A stretch of DNA of 64,000 bases from Linum tenue (taxonomy: Eukaryota; Streptophyta; Magnoliopsida; Malpighiales; Linaceae): the NCBI GenBank assembly GCA_946122785.1, contig CAMGYJ010000010.1, positions 12,313,467-12,377,466 on the forward strand. Direction: 5' to 3'. A model generated the notes under the pieces. The model saw only the letters and a list, made by a program, of their open reading frames with translations. It had not been told where the DNA came from and ran no database searches. This document shows positions 32,290 to 43,903 of this stretch, piece by piece; position 1 is the stretch's first letter, and each line of letters opens with the position of its first letter. The translations under genes were made by a program, and so were the position numbers.

Positions 32290-34300
32290 ATCAACAAGCT
32301 TCCTTCGTCTCCAAAGTCCAGTGCCTCTGCTTCACTTCGCCTTAGGAGCTCGACAACTCTTCGACTCGCTAAAACATCATTTCAGTTTTCCAATCTACAA
32401 TTGGGCCCTCCAATCCATCCCGTATCTGAAGCTTCAGGAGGAGGACCCCATTCATTCAAATATCTTCAATGGCTAAACGCTCAGCCCAAGGCATATGTAC
32501 TCTACGTATAAGTGGGGTAATTGACATAAATGGTCATAAACCTTTACACTTTGTACAAAACAGTCACAAACCTTTATTTTTGCACGATTCAATAATAAAC
32601 GTTTGAGGGTATAACAAAACGGTCATTCCGTCCTTCTCCATCCAAATTTCTGTTAGTTTTGTCCAGTCAGCACTCCATGTCACCAATAATAATAAAAAAA
32701 AAATTCACCAAACCACTGAATTTAACCAAACGATCCAACCCTTTGGAGACGATTCAACCCACCCGAACTCTGTTACCCTCCCCGACCGTAGATTCCCATC
32801 TCCATCACTCCTCAACAAGTTCCACTTCCTGTTAAAATCAACAAAACTAATTTGTTGTTCAATCATGTGATTATTATAGAGAAGCTGAGATGGATCAAAA
32901 CATTTTGATTACTTCAAAATTAAAATCCAATCTCGCCATGGTGAAGAGCATAATTCTATCTGAGAAAATTACCTCGACAGCGAGATACTCGAGAACAACA
33001 GTAAGGTGGATCGGAGATCCGTATGCAACCTTTCTTCAAGAACCAGACAATACGGCTGGCGAGGAACTACAGCCCGGACCTGGCGAGATTGGAAACGACC
33101 TTCCGATCGCCTCCACTTCTCCCGCCGGAGTTTCCGACGAACAGTGAGAAGAATCAAGCCCCGGAACTTGAAAAAGGTGGGAAGTTTTCGACAACAAAGA
33201 TCTCTGCAAAAATAGTTAGTAAATTGGTTTTGGGAATTTTGGGGAATCTTTATGTTTTGGGGTCAAGAAGGAGAATGATTGGGCGATGATGTAGAGGAAG
33301 GTTTCAAAGGTTGGTATCATTGGTTGGTTGGTCTCCCTTTCAGCCTTTCTTCTCCGAAGTACAAACAGACCGCCTCGTCGAAGATTCCAAGCTGAGTGTT
33401 CAATTCATGGAGCTCGTGGTCGACGGCGAGTCGGCGACGAGTGACTTTAAGGGAGGTGGAGGGTTTTATTTTCTGAAATTGGGGCACGCTCTATAGAGTC
33501 GGGTGGGTTGAGCCGTTGGGTTGGGTGGTTTGATTTAAGTTCAATTTTTTATTAATATTTTTGATGACTGGACAAACGTGGAGTGCTGACTGGACAAAAC
33601 TAACAGAACTTTGGATGGAGAAGGAAGGAATGATTGTTTTGTTATACGGTCAAACGTTTATTATCGAATCGTGCAAAAATAAAGGTTTGTGACCCTTTTG
33701 TACAAAGTGTAAAGATTTGTGACCGTTTATGTTAATTACCCCGTATAAGTGGGCGGCTTCCTCTCTGCCCTCCAAACAACAAACGGAAGAAATCATCGCC
33801 AAGGTTGAGAGCAGCGGCGTTCGATTCCTCCTGATCTCTCGATGAGACGGAACGATCTCCACCGCCGCCGCTACCAAAATTATGGTCCCGTGATGCAAAA
33901 ATTGAGGGTGCTCTCCCACGAATCAGTAGGAGGGTTCTGGACGCATTGCGGGTTGAATTCGACGCTAGAATCTCTGAATGCCGGAGTTCCGATGCTGTGC
34001 TGGCCGTTGCACTAGGATCAAACCCCTAATTGCAAATCGATCGTGGATGACTGGAGAGTTGGGTGGAGGGCGAGGAAGGGAGCGGTCGGCGGGGATGAGT
34101 TGATGAGATGAGATGAAGTTGCGGATATCGTGAGGAGTTTCATGGATTTGGAGAACGGTGAAGTGAAGCATATGAGGGAGACTGGGAGAGGAGAGGGCGT
34201 CGGAGCTCCGAGAAGTTCTTCGGACGGCGGTAGCAGATGGAGGATAATCGGATTTGGTCTGGATGGATTCCTTCGTTAAAGACATCTCTAATAAGTTTCA
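32290..34300 (+). pseudogene. UDP-glycosyltransferase pseudogene (UGT87-like), split by a transposon
   Basis: The second-exon part of a UGT is readable across frames: SKVQCLCFTSPYEL, DSLKHHFSFPIYN, IPYLKLQEEDPIHSN, FKYLQWLNAQPKAYVLYV. Then comes a 1.2-kb insertion (32515-33741), and it resumes as [90 protein letters not shown]. The signature motif has HCGLNS where active enzymes have HCGWNS. Frameshifts and stops occur throughout and the first exon with the catalytic His is missing. It is closest to the two intact genes at 41.9 and 43.9 kb on the same strand, so it is a decayed tandem copy. Confidence 0.88.
32515..33741. mobile_element. MULE-type element with 10-bp target duplication, inside the UGT pseudogene
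   Basis: Ends GGGTAATTGACATAAA and GTTAATTACCC are inverted repeats continuing about 190 bp (CCTTTACACTTTGTACAAA, TTTTTGCACGATTC and inverses). It is flanked by exact CGTATAAGTG copies (32505-32514, 33742-33751). The interior (32830-33500) is non-repetitive, GC-richer DNA with open frames (33023-33289, with RLARNYSPDLARLETTF; 33311-33496), possibly captured host sequence. It lacks a transposase. The ends resemble those of 12867-13251, so both may use the same transposase source. Confidence 0.87.
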
Positions 34301-34364
34301 GGCTTAGGTTCGGTGATTCGGAAACAACTTAGCGGAGCAATTTGTAAAGGGCCTTAGGCCCAAC

Positions 34365-35611
34365 TTAGGTAACCAATTCGTGGAGCGGGAGCGAGAGCGT
34401 TAGAGCGCTCATTTTTAAATAACTCAATATTGAGAGCGCGACGAGAGCGCGATATTTTGTTAATTTAAATTAATAAATTCAGTTAATTTTTATAAGAACT
34501 AAAGACCTAATTATTGGAAATAACTATTAAATATATACAACCCGTAAAAAAACTATTAGAAATATACAGGTTGAGTCAAACCGTAGCCTGTTTGCTCCAG
34601 TAGGATTCAAGTCTTATTTGGGTTGCCTGCCACATTAATGAAATGGGTCCTTTGAGTTATTTTAATTGTTTGTATTTTCATTAAAGCCCAGCCCACAAAA
34701 GAACCTACTAAAAGTTGGAAGAAAGAAGCCAAGCCACACAAGCACTTCCTCTCTTTTCTCTCCAACCGTCTTCTCCTTCCGTCTTCCTTTCTTCTCTCTT
34801 CTGTAAATTCAAATCCCTAACCTCATCTGCAGAGACAATTGAGTGGAGTTATTTTAATAGGACTTCAACATCTGCTCAGTCTATTAAAACCAAGTTTATG
34901 TTTCTACTTCCAATTTCTCGCTACCAACCACTTTCTGTTGCATGCACCGCTATCTCGACGGCAGTTCAGGCATTCAATCGATTGTCAGAGAAGAAAGCTT
35001 CCACTGAAGCTACATAGTCCCTTTTCAATTCTCATTTTCGTGTGAACCAAAAAAGTAAATGGAGAAGAAAGTGTCCCGTCTCACTCACTCATTACCCTCC
35101 TCTGACTCGGATCAAGAGGTTTATTTTTGTTATAAACATTTCAGATTGACTTATCATAAATAAACAATTTAGATCAAAGAATTTGGGTTCTGCATGTTTC
35201 TTTTTTCTTTCTAATTCCAGTTGTTGTTTTGCTTCGTTGATTTTGGATGGGAGGGTAAGGATCTGGTTCCGGCTTGTCGGAGGCAGGGGTGTTCCGGCAA
35301 CCAGGACCAAATCGAGCAAGTTACGGCTTGCCGGAAGCATATATCGACAGAATACCATCCTCTCTCTTTCTTGCTCTCGCTGCAGTGACGACACGGAGAC
35401 GGGTAGATCTTTCATTCTCGCCGCCTTTCTCTTTCTCTTCCACTGAACCTTAGAGGTCTCTCACGAGATACATTAAATTCGCGTCCTCCCTCACAAAATT
35501 CGCGCTCTGAATAAAAGCAGTTCGCGAATTATTGACGCTCCATCCAAAATCCGCGATTTTAACGCTCCAGAGCGGGAGCGCTGGGTCCAAACCAGCGAAT
35601 TAGGTTACCTA
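34365..35611. mobile_element. MULE-type element, 1.25 kb, candidate Pack-MULE
   Basis: Begins TTAGGTAACCAATTCG and ends CGAATTAGGTTACCTAA; flanked by exact 9-bp AGGCCCAAC copies (34356-34364, 35612-35620), the Mutator-type length. Subterminal GAGCGGGAGCG words occur on both sides. The interior contains a frame at 34715-35017 whose second half reads FMFLLPISRYQPLSVACTAI, then STAVQAFNRLSEKKASTE. This looks like a genuine short protein or its first exon, not transposon sequence. I do not recognise the source gene. Confidence 0.82.
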
Positions 35612-35620
35612 AGGCCCAAC

Positions 35621-38600
35621 CCGTATCCCATATTAAATCATTTCACGACACATGTGTTTTACGTTTGGGCCCACTGCTATTAGCCTCGCAGTCAGAGTGC
35701 ATCACATCACATGCATACTCAAAGTCAAAGTAGCTGCGGACTTGCCAAAAAAAAAAGTACTTGCGGAATTTTTTTCTTCTGTTTGCTAATTTGATTTTGT
35801 GCAGCTTTAAACCTTGGCTCTTGGCCTTGGGAAAACTCTAGAAAAATATGAACAAGTCAAATTGAGCGTCACATAATCAAGGGATTCATTTAATCGAATG
35901 CCATCATGCTTGAAAAAATCTTATCATTTTACATGTACAAGATGATAGGCTTTTAATATCTTAAATTGTTGAAATAGGTTTAAGCATGCAGTTTAAATCA
36001 TTTTCTTACATGCTTTCTCATAAATAAAAACATAGCATAAAATTGACATATTGCATAATGTTAGAGTCATTTTCAAATGTCTATAATTTCAAATTTCATA
36101 TTTCTCAAATGTTTATTTTAAAAAACTCATTTTTTAAATGACTCAAACAAATGACCTCGTAATATTGACGTTTGCAATTAATTTCTCTAATTCTTAATGA
36201 ACTCCAACTAGTAATACATAGAGGCAATGAATACTCTAATCCATCATCATGAATGCCGAAATCAACATAGAAGAAGACATATCAACTTCCATCCTCACTA
36301 CATAGGTAATGATGGCAAAAGAAGCCGCTCTTTCTGTGGCTTCCAGCCTCTTTGGCTCAACATTGACGTTGTTACAAACTCCTACATCTTACTGGTGCGT
36401 GATAAGGATACAACATTCCTAGTCATTAGCCAATTGAACATGAAGACGGTGGCAGAGGGAGCTCATAAGATGGTGGGTTCCAGGACCCACCTTGGATTTG
36501 AAAATATCTTTAAAAATATATGTAAATATATACTAGACATGAATTTCAAGCCTTATAACATGCAATAATTGAATTAAACTAAAAAATGAATTACACACAT
36601 TATGAGATAAATTTGTCTTTGATTTATTTTTAACGATCACATAAATTATATACAATAAATAGAACCTCTATTGTGAATTTATCGAGTTTTCTAAATCTGC
36701 AAATAAATAAGAGCAGGAAGGAAAAAATCATTCCCCCATTTCAAATTCTTTGCTCCATGAGCGTTTGTAGGAAGGGTAGAATAGGGAGTGTCAATTTTTT
36801 CTCTTTCCTCTGTGGAACGGGCCAACATACCGTACACGTGCGGATTTAAACGGGCCCAGGAATTGTTGCGGCCCACGAAAACAGAACAGGTTTCTTTAAG
36901 CCCTTTTATTTCTCGGTGTTGGTAAGATATATATGAAAGGGCAAAAACAATACTCCTTTTTATTGCTAAAAAGAAAAAATTTAACAACAAACTAATGCAT
37001 GGATTCTAATGGGCTAACCGTTAACCATAAAATAAAAGAGTTGAATGGGCCTAACCTATACGAGATTTGGCCATCAAGTAAAACAAATGAACACCATGGG
37101 TTTGTCATCCTAAAACAACTATTTTCTCTAGCATAACATATATTATGCTATTATTTTATATCTTAGTGGCTAAAATATAATGTATTTTAAAGTTATTAAA
37201 TGGTTCAAAATTGACCAACCCATTTAGTCCAATTTGTATCATTTCAAATATATATTATGTAATTATTTGACATCATAATAATTAAATTATAGTATATTTT
37301 ATAGGGAATTGTTTCGTATTTATTAGTAAGAAACTAAATAGAAAGACCCATTTGGTTATTTTTAACATTAAAATGATCCTAAACATTTTTAGTTTCTTTC
37401 TGAATTTCTATGGTTTTGTTCCCGAATCAGTGATGTGCAAATGGCGAATTGCAGTCATCTCTTTTCTTTCACAATTTTTTATTTTCAAATAGAAAGTTTA
37501 AAAGTAAAGAATAATTGGAGTTTGGCATAGGTCGGTCAAACAGATTGAATTTTAAGTTTTGGCCCGTTTTGAACAAGCCTAATTTATAATCACATGGTTC
37601 CCTGATACCCGATAAAAATCTCAATCCAAACCAGTTCGGCAGCTGAGTTCGTGTTTACCATTATTTTGTAGGGATACATGAACAGAGGTTCCTATCCCAA
37701 ATCGTGTTGTTCGTTCTTGATTTCTTTAGATTTTATCATGGCCTGGCAAAAACCAGAAAGCACAATGACGACAAGATGAAAGTTTTATAAAGCAAATTAA
37801 TCGATCAACGGGCCTAGTAAAAGCTAGCAACGATTGTGAAATTCTCATTTCCCGATGACCGGCGGGATAGACGATTTTTTATTCGGTTTTGTGGAATTCG
37901 ATTTCTATAAAACTTACTCCACCTCATCATATTAATATAAATAATATTGTTTCACAAGGTAACAGGTACTTGATTTTGGTTCATTAGGCTGATTTTTTAT
38001 TCATTGCATCATTTATGTCTCTTTTCTGCTAAAATACACTATCTTTATCACATGTTTCCCATAAAAAAAACTATACGGCAATAAGCTATATACCCCATTA
38101 CATTCTCAAATTTCATACCTCTCTTTCTCCGGCAAACTAGCCGAGGCCCACGCTAGTACTATTTATGTTCGATTTCATTCTCTAACCGAAAGCAGTTGTC
38201 AAGCATTCTCCTAGCTAGATGGCAATGGTTGTGACAAATAATTTTTTGTTAGTGTATCGCCTTGGTAAAATTTGCATTGTTGCTTGTGTCATTTTTGAAA
38301 GTGTATTTTTCGCAATGTAATACGTGAAAAACAAACTTTAAAGTCGAATAATTGATGAATTCATGACGATTTGTTTCGTAAGATATATTGAAAGGAAACA
38401 CAGTTGATAACAAGTTTGGATGATGAACGTGTTTTATAAAATTTTCAAAATTTGAAAACACGTCTTGGTTCATAGTAAACATTAATAAAATTCACCTTAT
38501 ATCTTTTCACGTCAGACCAACATTTAGTATAATTATGACCGTGCCACTACACGAAGGTTTTTTTATAGGAGATACATAGGTATATTTTTTAATACTAGAC

Positions 38601-39985
38601 AAATACATTAACCTGTCATTAAAATATCAAAGTATCTATTTCTCTATTATACCTATCAGTAGCGTAGCTAATGTGATCCTAGATCGTGGCCCAAAATCAT
38701 TCCAATTGATGTTCAAAAAAGAAACCAAGTCAAGGGAAGAAGAAGGTAGAAATTTGGCTAAGTCTGGGAAACACTCTGTGGTACCTACTTTGCGAGCTTA
38801 CTCGTATTGTTTGGGAGACATTTGAGAGAAGCTAGGTGTTGGGAATGAAAGTACAAGTTTTGCTAAGGATCGTGAAGGTGTTGGGGTGAGAGATTGAAGT
38901 TTCCTGGACACCAAACGAGCAACCTAAAGATCGTATGGTGATCAGGAAAATACCCTATTAGGTGGGTTAAAATTCCCTATAAGGGATCTGAGGTTCCAGT
39001 CTCCAGATAGTGAATTTGGATCAGAAGGACCCCTGGCCAGGAGGGTTAAAATACCCGATAGGGGATTTGATGGTGTCGATAGGGGATTTTGGGTTGAAAA
39101 GTTTTAGTTACTTTTTTGTTTATGATTCTTTTTCCGTTTCTATACTTTCATTAGTTTTATTTCACAAAAAAAACCTTTTTCGGTTCATTGAGTTTTTACT
39201 CTTGAATTTTGTCCTTGTTTGTTGGTGGCTCTCCAACATTCGAGCGAGATCTATGTCTATCAGGTATTCACTTTGATTTTGGTCGAGTTGCTATCCATTA
39301 TATTGTTTGAGCCTCTTCCCGATTTTTTGTTGAAGTTGCACGACAATTCCGCCCTGTCATTTACTTTTCGAGTTGTTGAGAGAAAATATCATAAAATCCT
39401 AAAAAGATCAAAGTTGCGGGACTTTGACAAAAGAACCTAACCTTTCACGAGTTTGGGATCTTATTAGTAGCCAAGATTTTATTCAAAGGGTATCATGAAA
39501 AATCACATATGTAAAATTATTCTAGAACTATATGAATTGTCTAAACTACCAAGTTTCACTCTTAATATTCCCACCACATAAACACTCACAATTTCAGTTC
39601 AATAATGTTAATCGTTTCACTGCAACAAAAATTTCCAACTTGTGCATTGACAACGGGTAGTAGCAAATCAATTTTATTTTCACAAGTAAAAACGTTGGAT
39701 GTGTAACTAACTTTCTACTGTCATTATTATAAAAAATGTAATGGTATTCTTTAATAATTTCGACCTCTTAATCTTATACGTCTTGATAAACTAGAATGTA
39801 TTAAAATAGAAAGTAATAAATTAAATTATATAATTTGTTGTGATTCGACAATAGAAAACTTTATGATTGAATTTAAAATTTAAATATCATTATTAAAATA
39901 CTACTAATTGTTTTTAGTTTTTTTCCAAATTCAAGAGGATGCATGATGAAACCCATGTAACCTTTTAGCTCCGCCCCTGCTACCT
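35621..39985. other. Long AT-rich spacer, no gene recognised
   Basis: I find no family-like protein, tRNA or clean terminal-repeat element over about 4.3 kb. One dispersed repeat (about 38920-39130) matches 4240-4450. Short frames at 36227-36568 and 39010-39276 resemble nothing I know. Confidence 0.45.
38920..39130. repeat. Dispersed repeat copy (also at 4.2-4.4 kb)
   Basis: Contains AAGGACCCCTGGCCAGGAGG followed by TTAAAA and GATAGGGGAT, matching the copy at 4240-4450 in the same orientation. It repeats AGGGATT or AGGGGAT words internally. Confidence 0.5.
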
Positions 39986-39999
39986 ATATATAGTACTAG

Positions 40000-40030
40000 A
40001 TATACCCGCTCGCTGCGCTTCGCGTAAAGT
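40000..40030 (-). mobile_element. Putative Helitron 3' terminus
   Basis: On the minus strand CGCGAAGCGCAGCGAGCGGG is followed by TATATCTAGTA, resembling the GC-rich hairpin and CTAG ending of plant Helitrons. The hairpin is weak, and the AT-rich DNA to the right (40030-41190) has no Rep/helicase coding; it could be a nonautonomous Helitron body. Confidence 0.3.
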
Positions 40031-41188
40031 GAGTGATGTGAAAGGTCACATGTGGAGAATAAACTAACCTGTAAAGAACACAAATCAAAAAAAATGCAGA
40101 CCTAGCTCTCATTTGATAAATAGAGACATCTGAATAACTAAATAAGAATTGAGCAAACATATTTAGCAATAAGGTGAAGCAAACAATAAAAAAATGGACT
40201 CGTTGGCCAATGAATAGGAACCGATTGGGGAACAACAAACACATTTTGAAAATCACAAATGTGGGTTTCTTGTTATTCAATGAGTACTACTATAGTGACT
40301 TCTTTGTCCCAATCTTTCTGGTGTCCTCGGATCTAGCAAATCGCTAAAGAGATAAATAATGGGGCGAAACCAAATACGAACTTCTAGTTGAAATCAATTA
40401 ACGTGGTCCTCTTTTTCTTATCGATAAGGATTCAAAAATGGAAAATGGATCGTTGAAACACACGTGATTGAAACACGCGTGATCATTCGACCTCTAGTTG
40501 AATAGACGAAAAACTCAGAAAAATTGTCAATATATAAGAATTCGAAATTGGAAAAATGCTTCACCGATATAAACGTGATCCAAATACGTGTGGTCGGTTT
40601 ACTTTAGTTGAAAAGTCGAAAAACTAAGAAAAATGTCAATAAATACGAATTCAAAAATGAAAAACACATCACCGGAATATGCACCAATTACGAACAAAGA
40701 TTTTGATTCAAGGATAACAAAAACAAAAGAATAAAATAAAAGAAATAAAAAAGAGGATTGCTAAAAGATTTTTAAAGGCTATATGTGATTAAAATAAATG
40801 AAAAAAAGGGGGGGAATGAGATAAATATGTGTCTACTTGCAAATGAAGGGAAAATGACAAAATAATTGAAAATTATGCAAATAATTTTCATTCTTCTTGA
40901 TTGATTGGGGGTAAGAGATTTTTATCGTTAGCATCATATACGACCTTGAGCGGGAGAGATTATTAAAAATGCAAAATCAAATACGAAAGCATGTCTCGAC
41001 CGGAAAAGATAAGTAAGCATACAAAATCAAATACGAACAACAAATTGATTTAAGAACAACAAACAAAAATATATGAAATAGGAAAAGAAATGAAATATGG
41101 AGAACATAAGTTGAAAAGTAAAATTATAAAAATGTTGACATATGGCTCTTGAAAATATTGCCATAATGTCATTCTTTGAAGAATGAAC
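40031..41188. other. AT-rich spacer
   Basis: No gene recognised. The words CAAATACGAA and AAGTCGAAAAACTCAGAAAAA recur several times at irregular spacing, suggesting old duplicated transposon sequence. Confidence 0.4.
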
Positions 41189-41191
41189 TTA

Positions 41192-41545
41192 GGGGTCGTT
41201 TGGAAGTTGCGATAGTTTTGTTGAGATTGTCATTATGCATGTATTGTTTACAATGTATCGTTTTTTTTTGTTTTTTTAGCAGAAACAATACATGGATTGT
41301 TTCTGTGATGTGACAGAAACTATCACTCATTTTGAGTGATTGTTATATCTCAACTTTTCGTTGTGATTGTTGAGATAGTTGAGTTGAGATTGTTTTGTCT
41401 CAGCTTTTAGCTGATGCGACATACACAATCACACATACTAAACGTTGTATTCTACAATGCATCAAATTCGACAATACATGTATAATATTATACATGCATT
41501 ATCAACAATACATCTATTTAACAATCGCAACTTCCAAACGACCCC
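41192..41545. mobile_element. PIF/Harbinger (Tourist-like) MITE, 354 bp
   Basis: Perfect terminal inverted repeats of at least 20 bp (GGGGTCGTTTGGAAGTTGCG and inverse) are flanked by TTA on both sides (41189-41191, 41546-41548). It ends about 410 bp upstream of the first UGT start codon. Same terminal family as 59056-59499. Confidence 0.93.
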
Positions 41546-41955
41546 TTAAACTTTGGTAAAATTACTAAAAAACCTCTTAAATCTTAATGAATGGTAGATG
41601 CTTAACCAGGCTTTTATTTGAATGAATAAGAATATACTCCCTTTACGTCAATGAAAATCAAGCCATTATCATTCCTCAAATAGTCAAATTCTCTACAACA
41701 GCCAGGCAGTGTATTTTAAATTTTCGGTAACATGAAATTGCTAGTGGATAAGATCCTAAAATGATCATTGTCGGTGTCATGTGGACAAAATAAAATCAAT
41801 AAAGAAAGGAAATATTTGATCAAATATATAACTGGCCTGACCTTTACACCTTTACTGATAATTCCACAACTCCACACCACTCACCGTGTTCTCTTCTTCA
41901 AAGTCCTTTTTCTTTTCCTCCAGGATATTTTCAAGATACAGATCCAGCAATAATC

Positions 41956-43419
41956 ATGAAAGACACGCCAAGCTGCTGTCACATTGTGGCTCTGCCATAT
42001 CCTGGCCGTGGCCACATCAATCCTATGATGAATTTCTGCAGGCTACTGGTTTCCAAGCCCAATACTACTCTTCTCGTCACCATCGTGGTTACTGAAGAAT
42101 GGCTCGGATTTCTGGGTTCAGAGGAGACCTCAGGAAGTGAGAAAATTCGTTTCAGAACCATACCTAATGTCATTCCATCGGAGCTGGTTCGAGCAGCGGA
42201 TATGGAGAAGTTCATCCAAGCCTTGAACACAGAGATGGAACCCCACTTCGAGCAGCTTCTTGATCAGTTGGATCCCCCAGCTTCTCTCATCATGGCCGAT
42301 ACTCTCCTGTCGTGGACCGTCTGCTTGGGGAACCGGAGAAATATTCCGGTGGCGTCATTTTGGTGCATGTCGGCCACCGTGTTTTCACTCTTCCACCACT
42401 GGGACCTTTTCACACAGAATGGGCACTTCCCTGTTAAGTTATCTGGTGAGCCAGCCTTTTATGTTCTTCAACTTCAGAGGATGTATGATGTATGTGTCTG
42501 CTTTTGTTAACTATGCATCTCGAAACGTTGTTTTTTCTTCTTCCTAGAGAACGGGCATCAGCTAGTGAACTACATTCCCGGGGTATCTCCAATACGCCTC
42601 GCTGATCTCCCTCTACATTTCACCGGTTACAGCGAATCACTTATAAATCGAATCCGAGAAGGGTTCTCCAGGGTTCTCAAAGCCCAGTACCTGCTGCTCT
42701 CCACGATGTATGAGATTGAACCCCAAGCTGTGGATGCTCTGAAGCAAAGCCTGGCATATCCAATCTACACCATCGGCCCTGCGGTTGTCCCATATTCCGG
42801 TTTGGCAACGGAGAGCGACGAACAACTTGACTACCTGAGATGGCTGGACCTGCAACCAGCGAGGTCAGTTCTGTATGTCTCCATGGGCAGCTACTTGTCC
42901 TTTCCAGCAACACAGGTGGAGGAAATCGCGGCAGGTTTGAGCCAGAGCGGGGTTCGGTTCCTGTGGGTGGCTCGTGGCGAGGCGACGAGACTGCAGAAGG
43001 CCTGGGGAGGCGACAGTGGACTCATGGTGCCATGGTGTGAACAGTTGAAGGTGCTTCACCACCCTTCGGTAGGCGGGTTCTGGACACACTGCGGATGGAA
43101 CTCCGTGCAGGAATGCGTGCTCTATGCCGGGGTTCCGATGCTGACGTGGCCTCTCGGCATCGACCAATTGCACAACAGCAAGGTGATCGTCGAGGATTGG
43201 AGGATCGGGTGGAAGGTGAAGGAGGAAGCTTGGATGGGTAGAGAGCGAGTGGCGGGAATTGTGAAGAAGTTCATGGATTGTGAGAACGCCGAAGTGAAAG
43301 AGATGTGGACTAGAGTAAAAGAGCTGCAGCGGAAGGCCAGAGATGCTGGTTCGGATGGAGGGTCCATGGCTACTGGCATGGGATGCTTTCTCAGAGACAT
43401 TTCATCCAGCTTGTGTTAA
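41956..43419 (+). CDS. UDP-glycosyltransferase, UGT87 type (first of tandem pair)
   Basis: Exons 41956-42445 and 42548-43419 (intron 102 bp, GT..AG, splitting codon 164) give 453 residues, normal for the family. The start ATG precedes the conserved N-terminus HIVALPYPGRGHINPMMNFC, with catalytic His20. The C-terminal signature (PSPG) box runs from W316 to Q360 with HCGWNS at 334-339; the terminal Gln suggests UDP-glucose as donor. The box is 45 residues, not 44: there are five residues between the conserved Glu and GVP (CVLYA). UGTs are cytosolic enzymes that put a sugar on small acceptors such as flavonoids, hormones or terpenoids; the acceptor here is unknown. UGT87A2 in Arabidopsis affects flowering, but this copy may differ. 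It lies 484 bp upstream of its paralogue. Confidence 0.93.
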
Positions 43420-43903
43420 GCATACACACAATGTCTTCTCCATGAAGCTCGAATCTAGATCCACAGCAAAGCGGCAGCATGAGAATCCAGATGCAACACG
43501 GATTCATTCGCCTTTCCCCTTTCTGTTTTGAATATTTGATGCCTCTTGTAAGTTAGGAACCTCGATGACTGCATCGCAGACATTTCAACCGCTTGTTACC
43601 GTCGTTGAAGTGAATGAATCTCTGCAAGCACATAACAGATGCTTTGCTTTATTGACATTCAGAAGCTTCCCACTAAGATGAAATGATAACATAGAATATA
43701 AGAAACAATATAAAAGAGGATAAAGACAAAAGGGACTAACCAAGGCGGTAGGTAGCGAGCTCCCACACAGCACTTTTGACTATTTTTTTTAGCATGCTTT
43801 TGCCATTTTTGTGAAATACATATTCCTATCTTGAGAAAAGGAGATATCTTTCTTTCAGTGTTCTACCAAGTTTCACAAATTGAGCACGAATTGCTCACCT
43901 GGT

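Noticed and set aside
43880..43903. Longer N-terminus for the second UGT
   Set aside because: The upstream reading starts at TTG, not ATG; the ATG at 43904 aligns with the other UGT and places the catalytic His at the same residue number.
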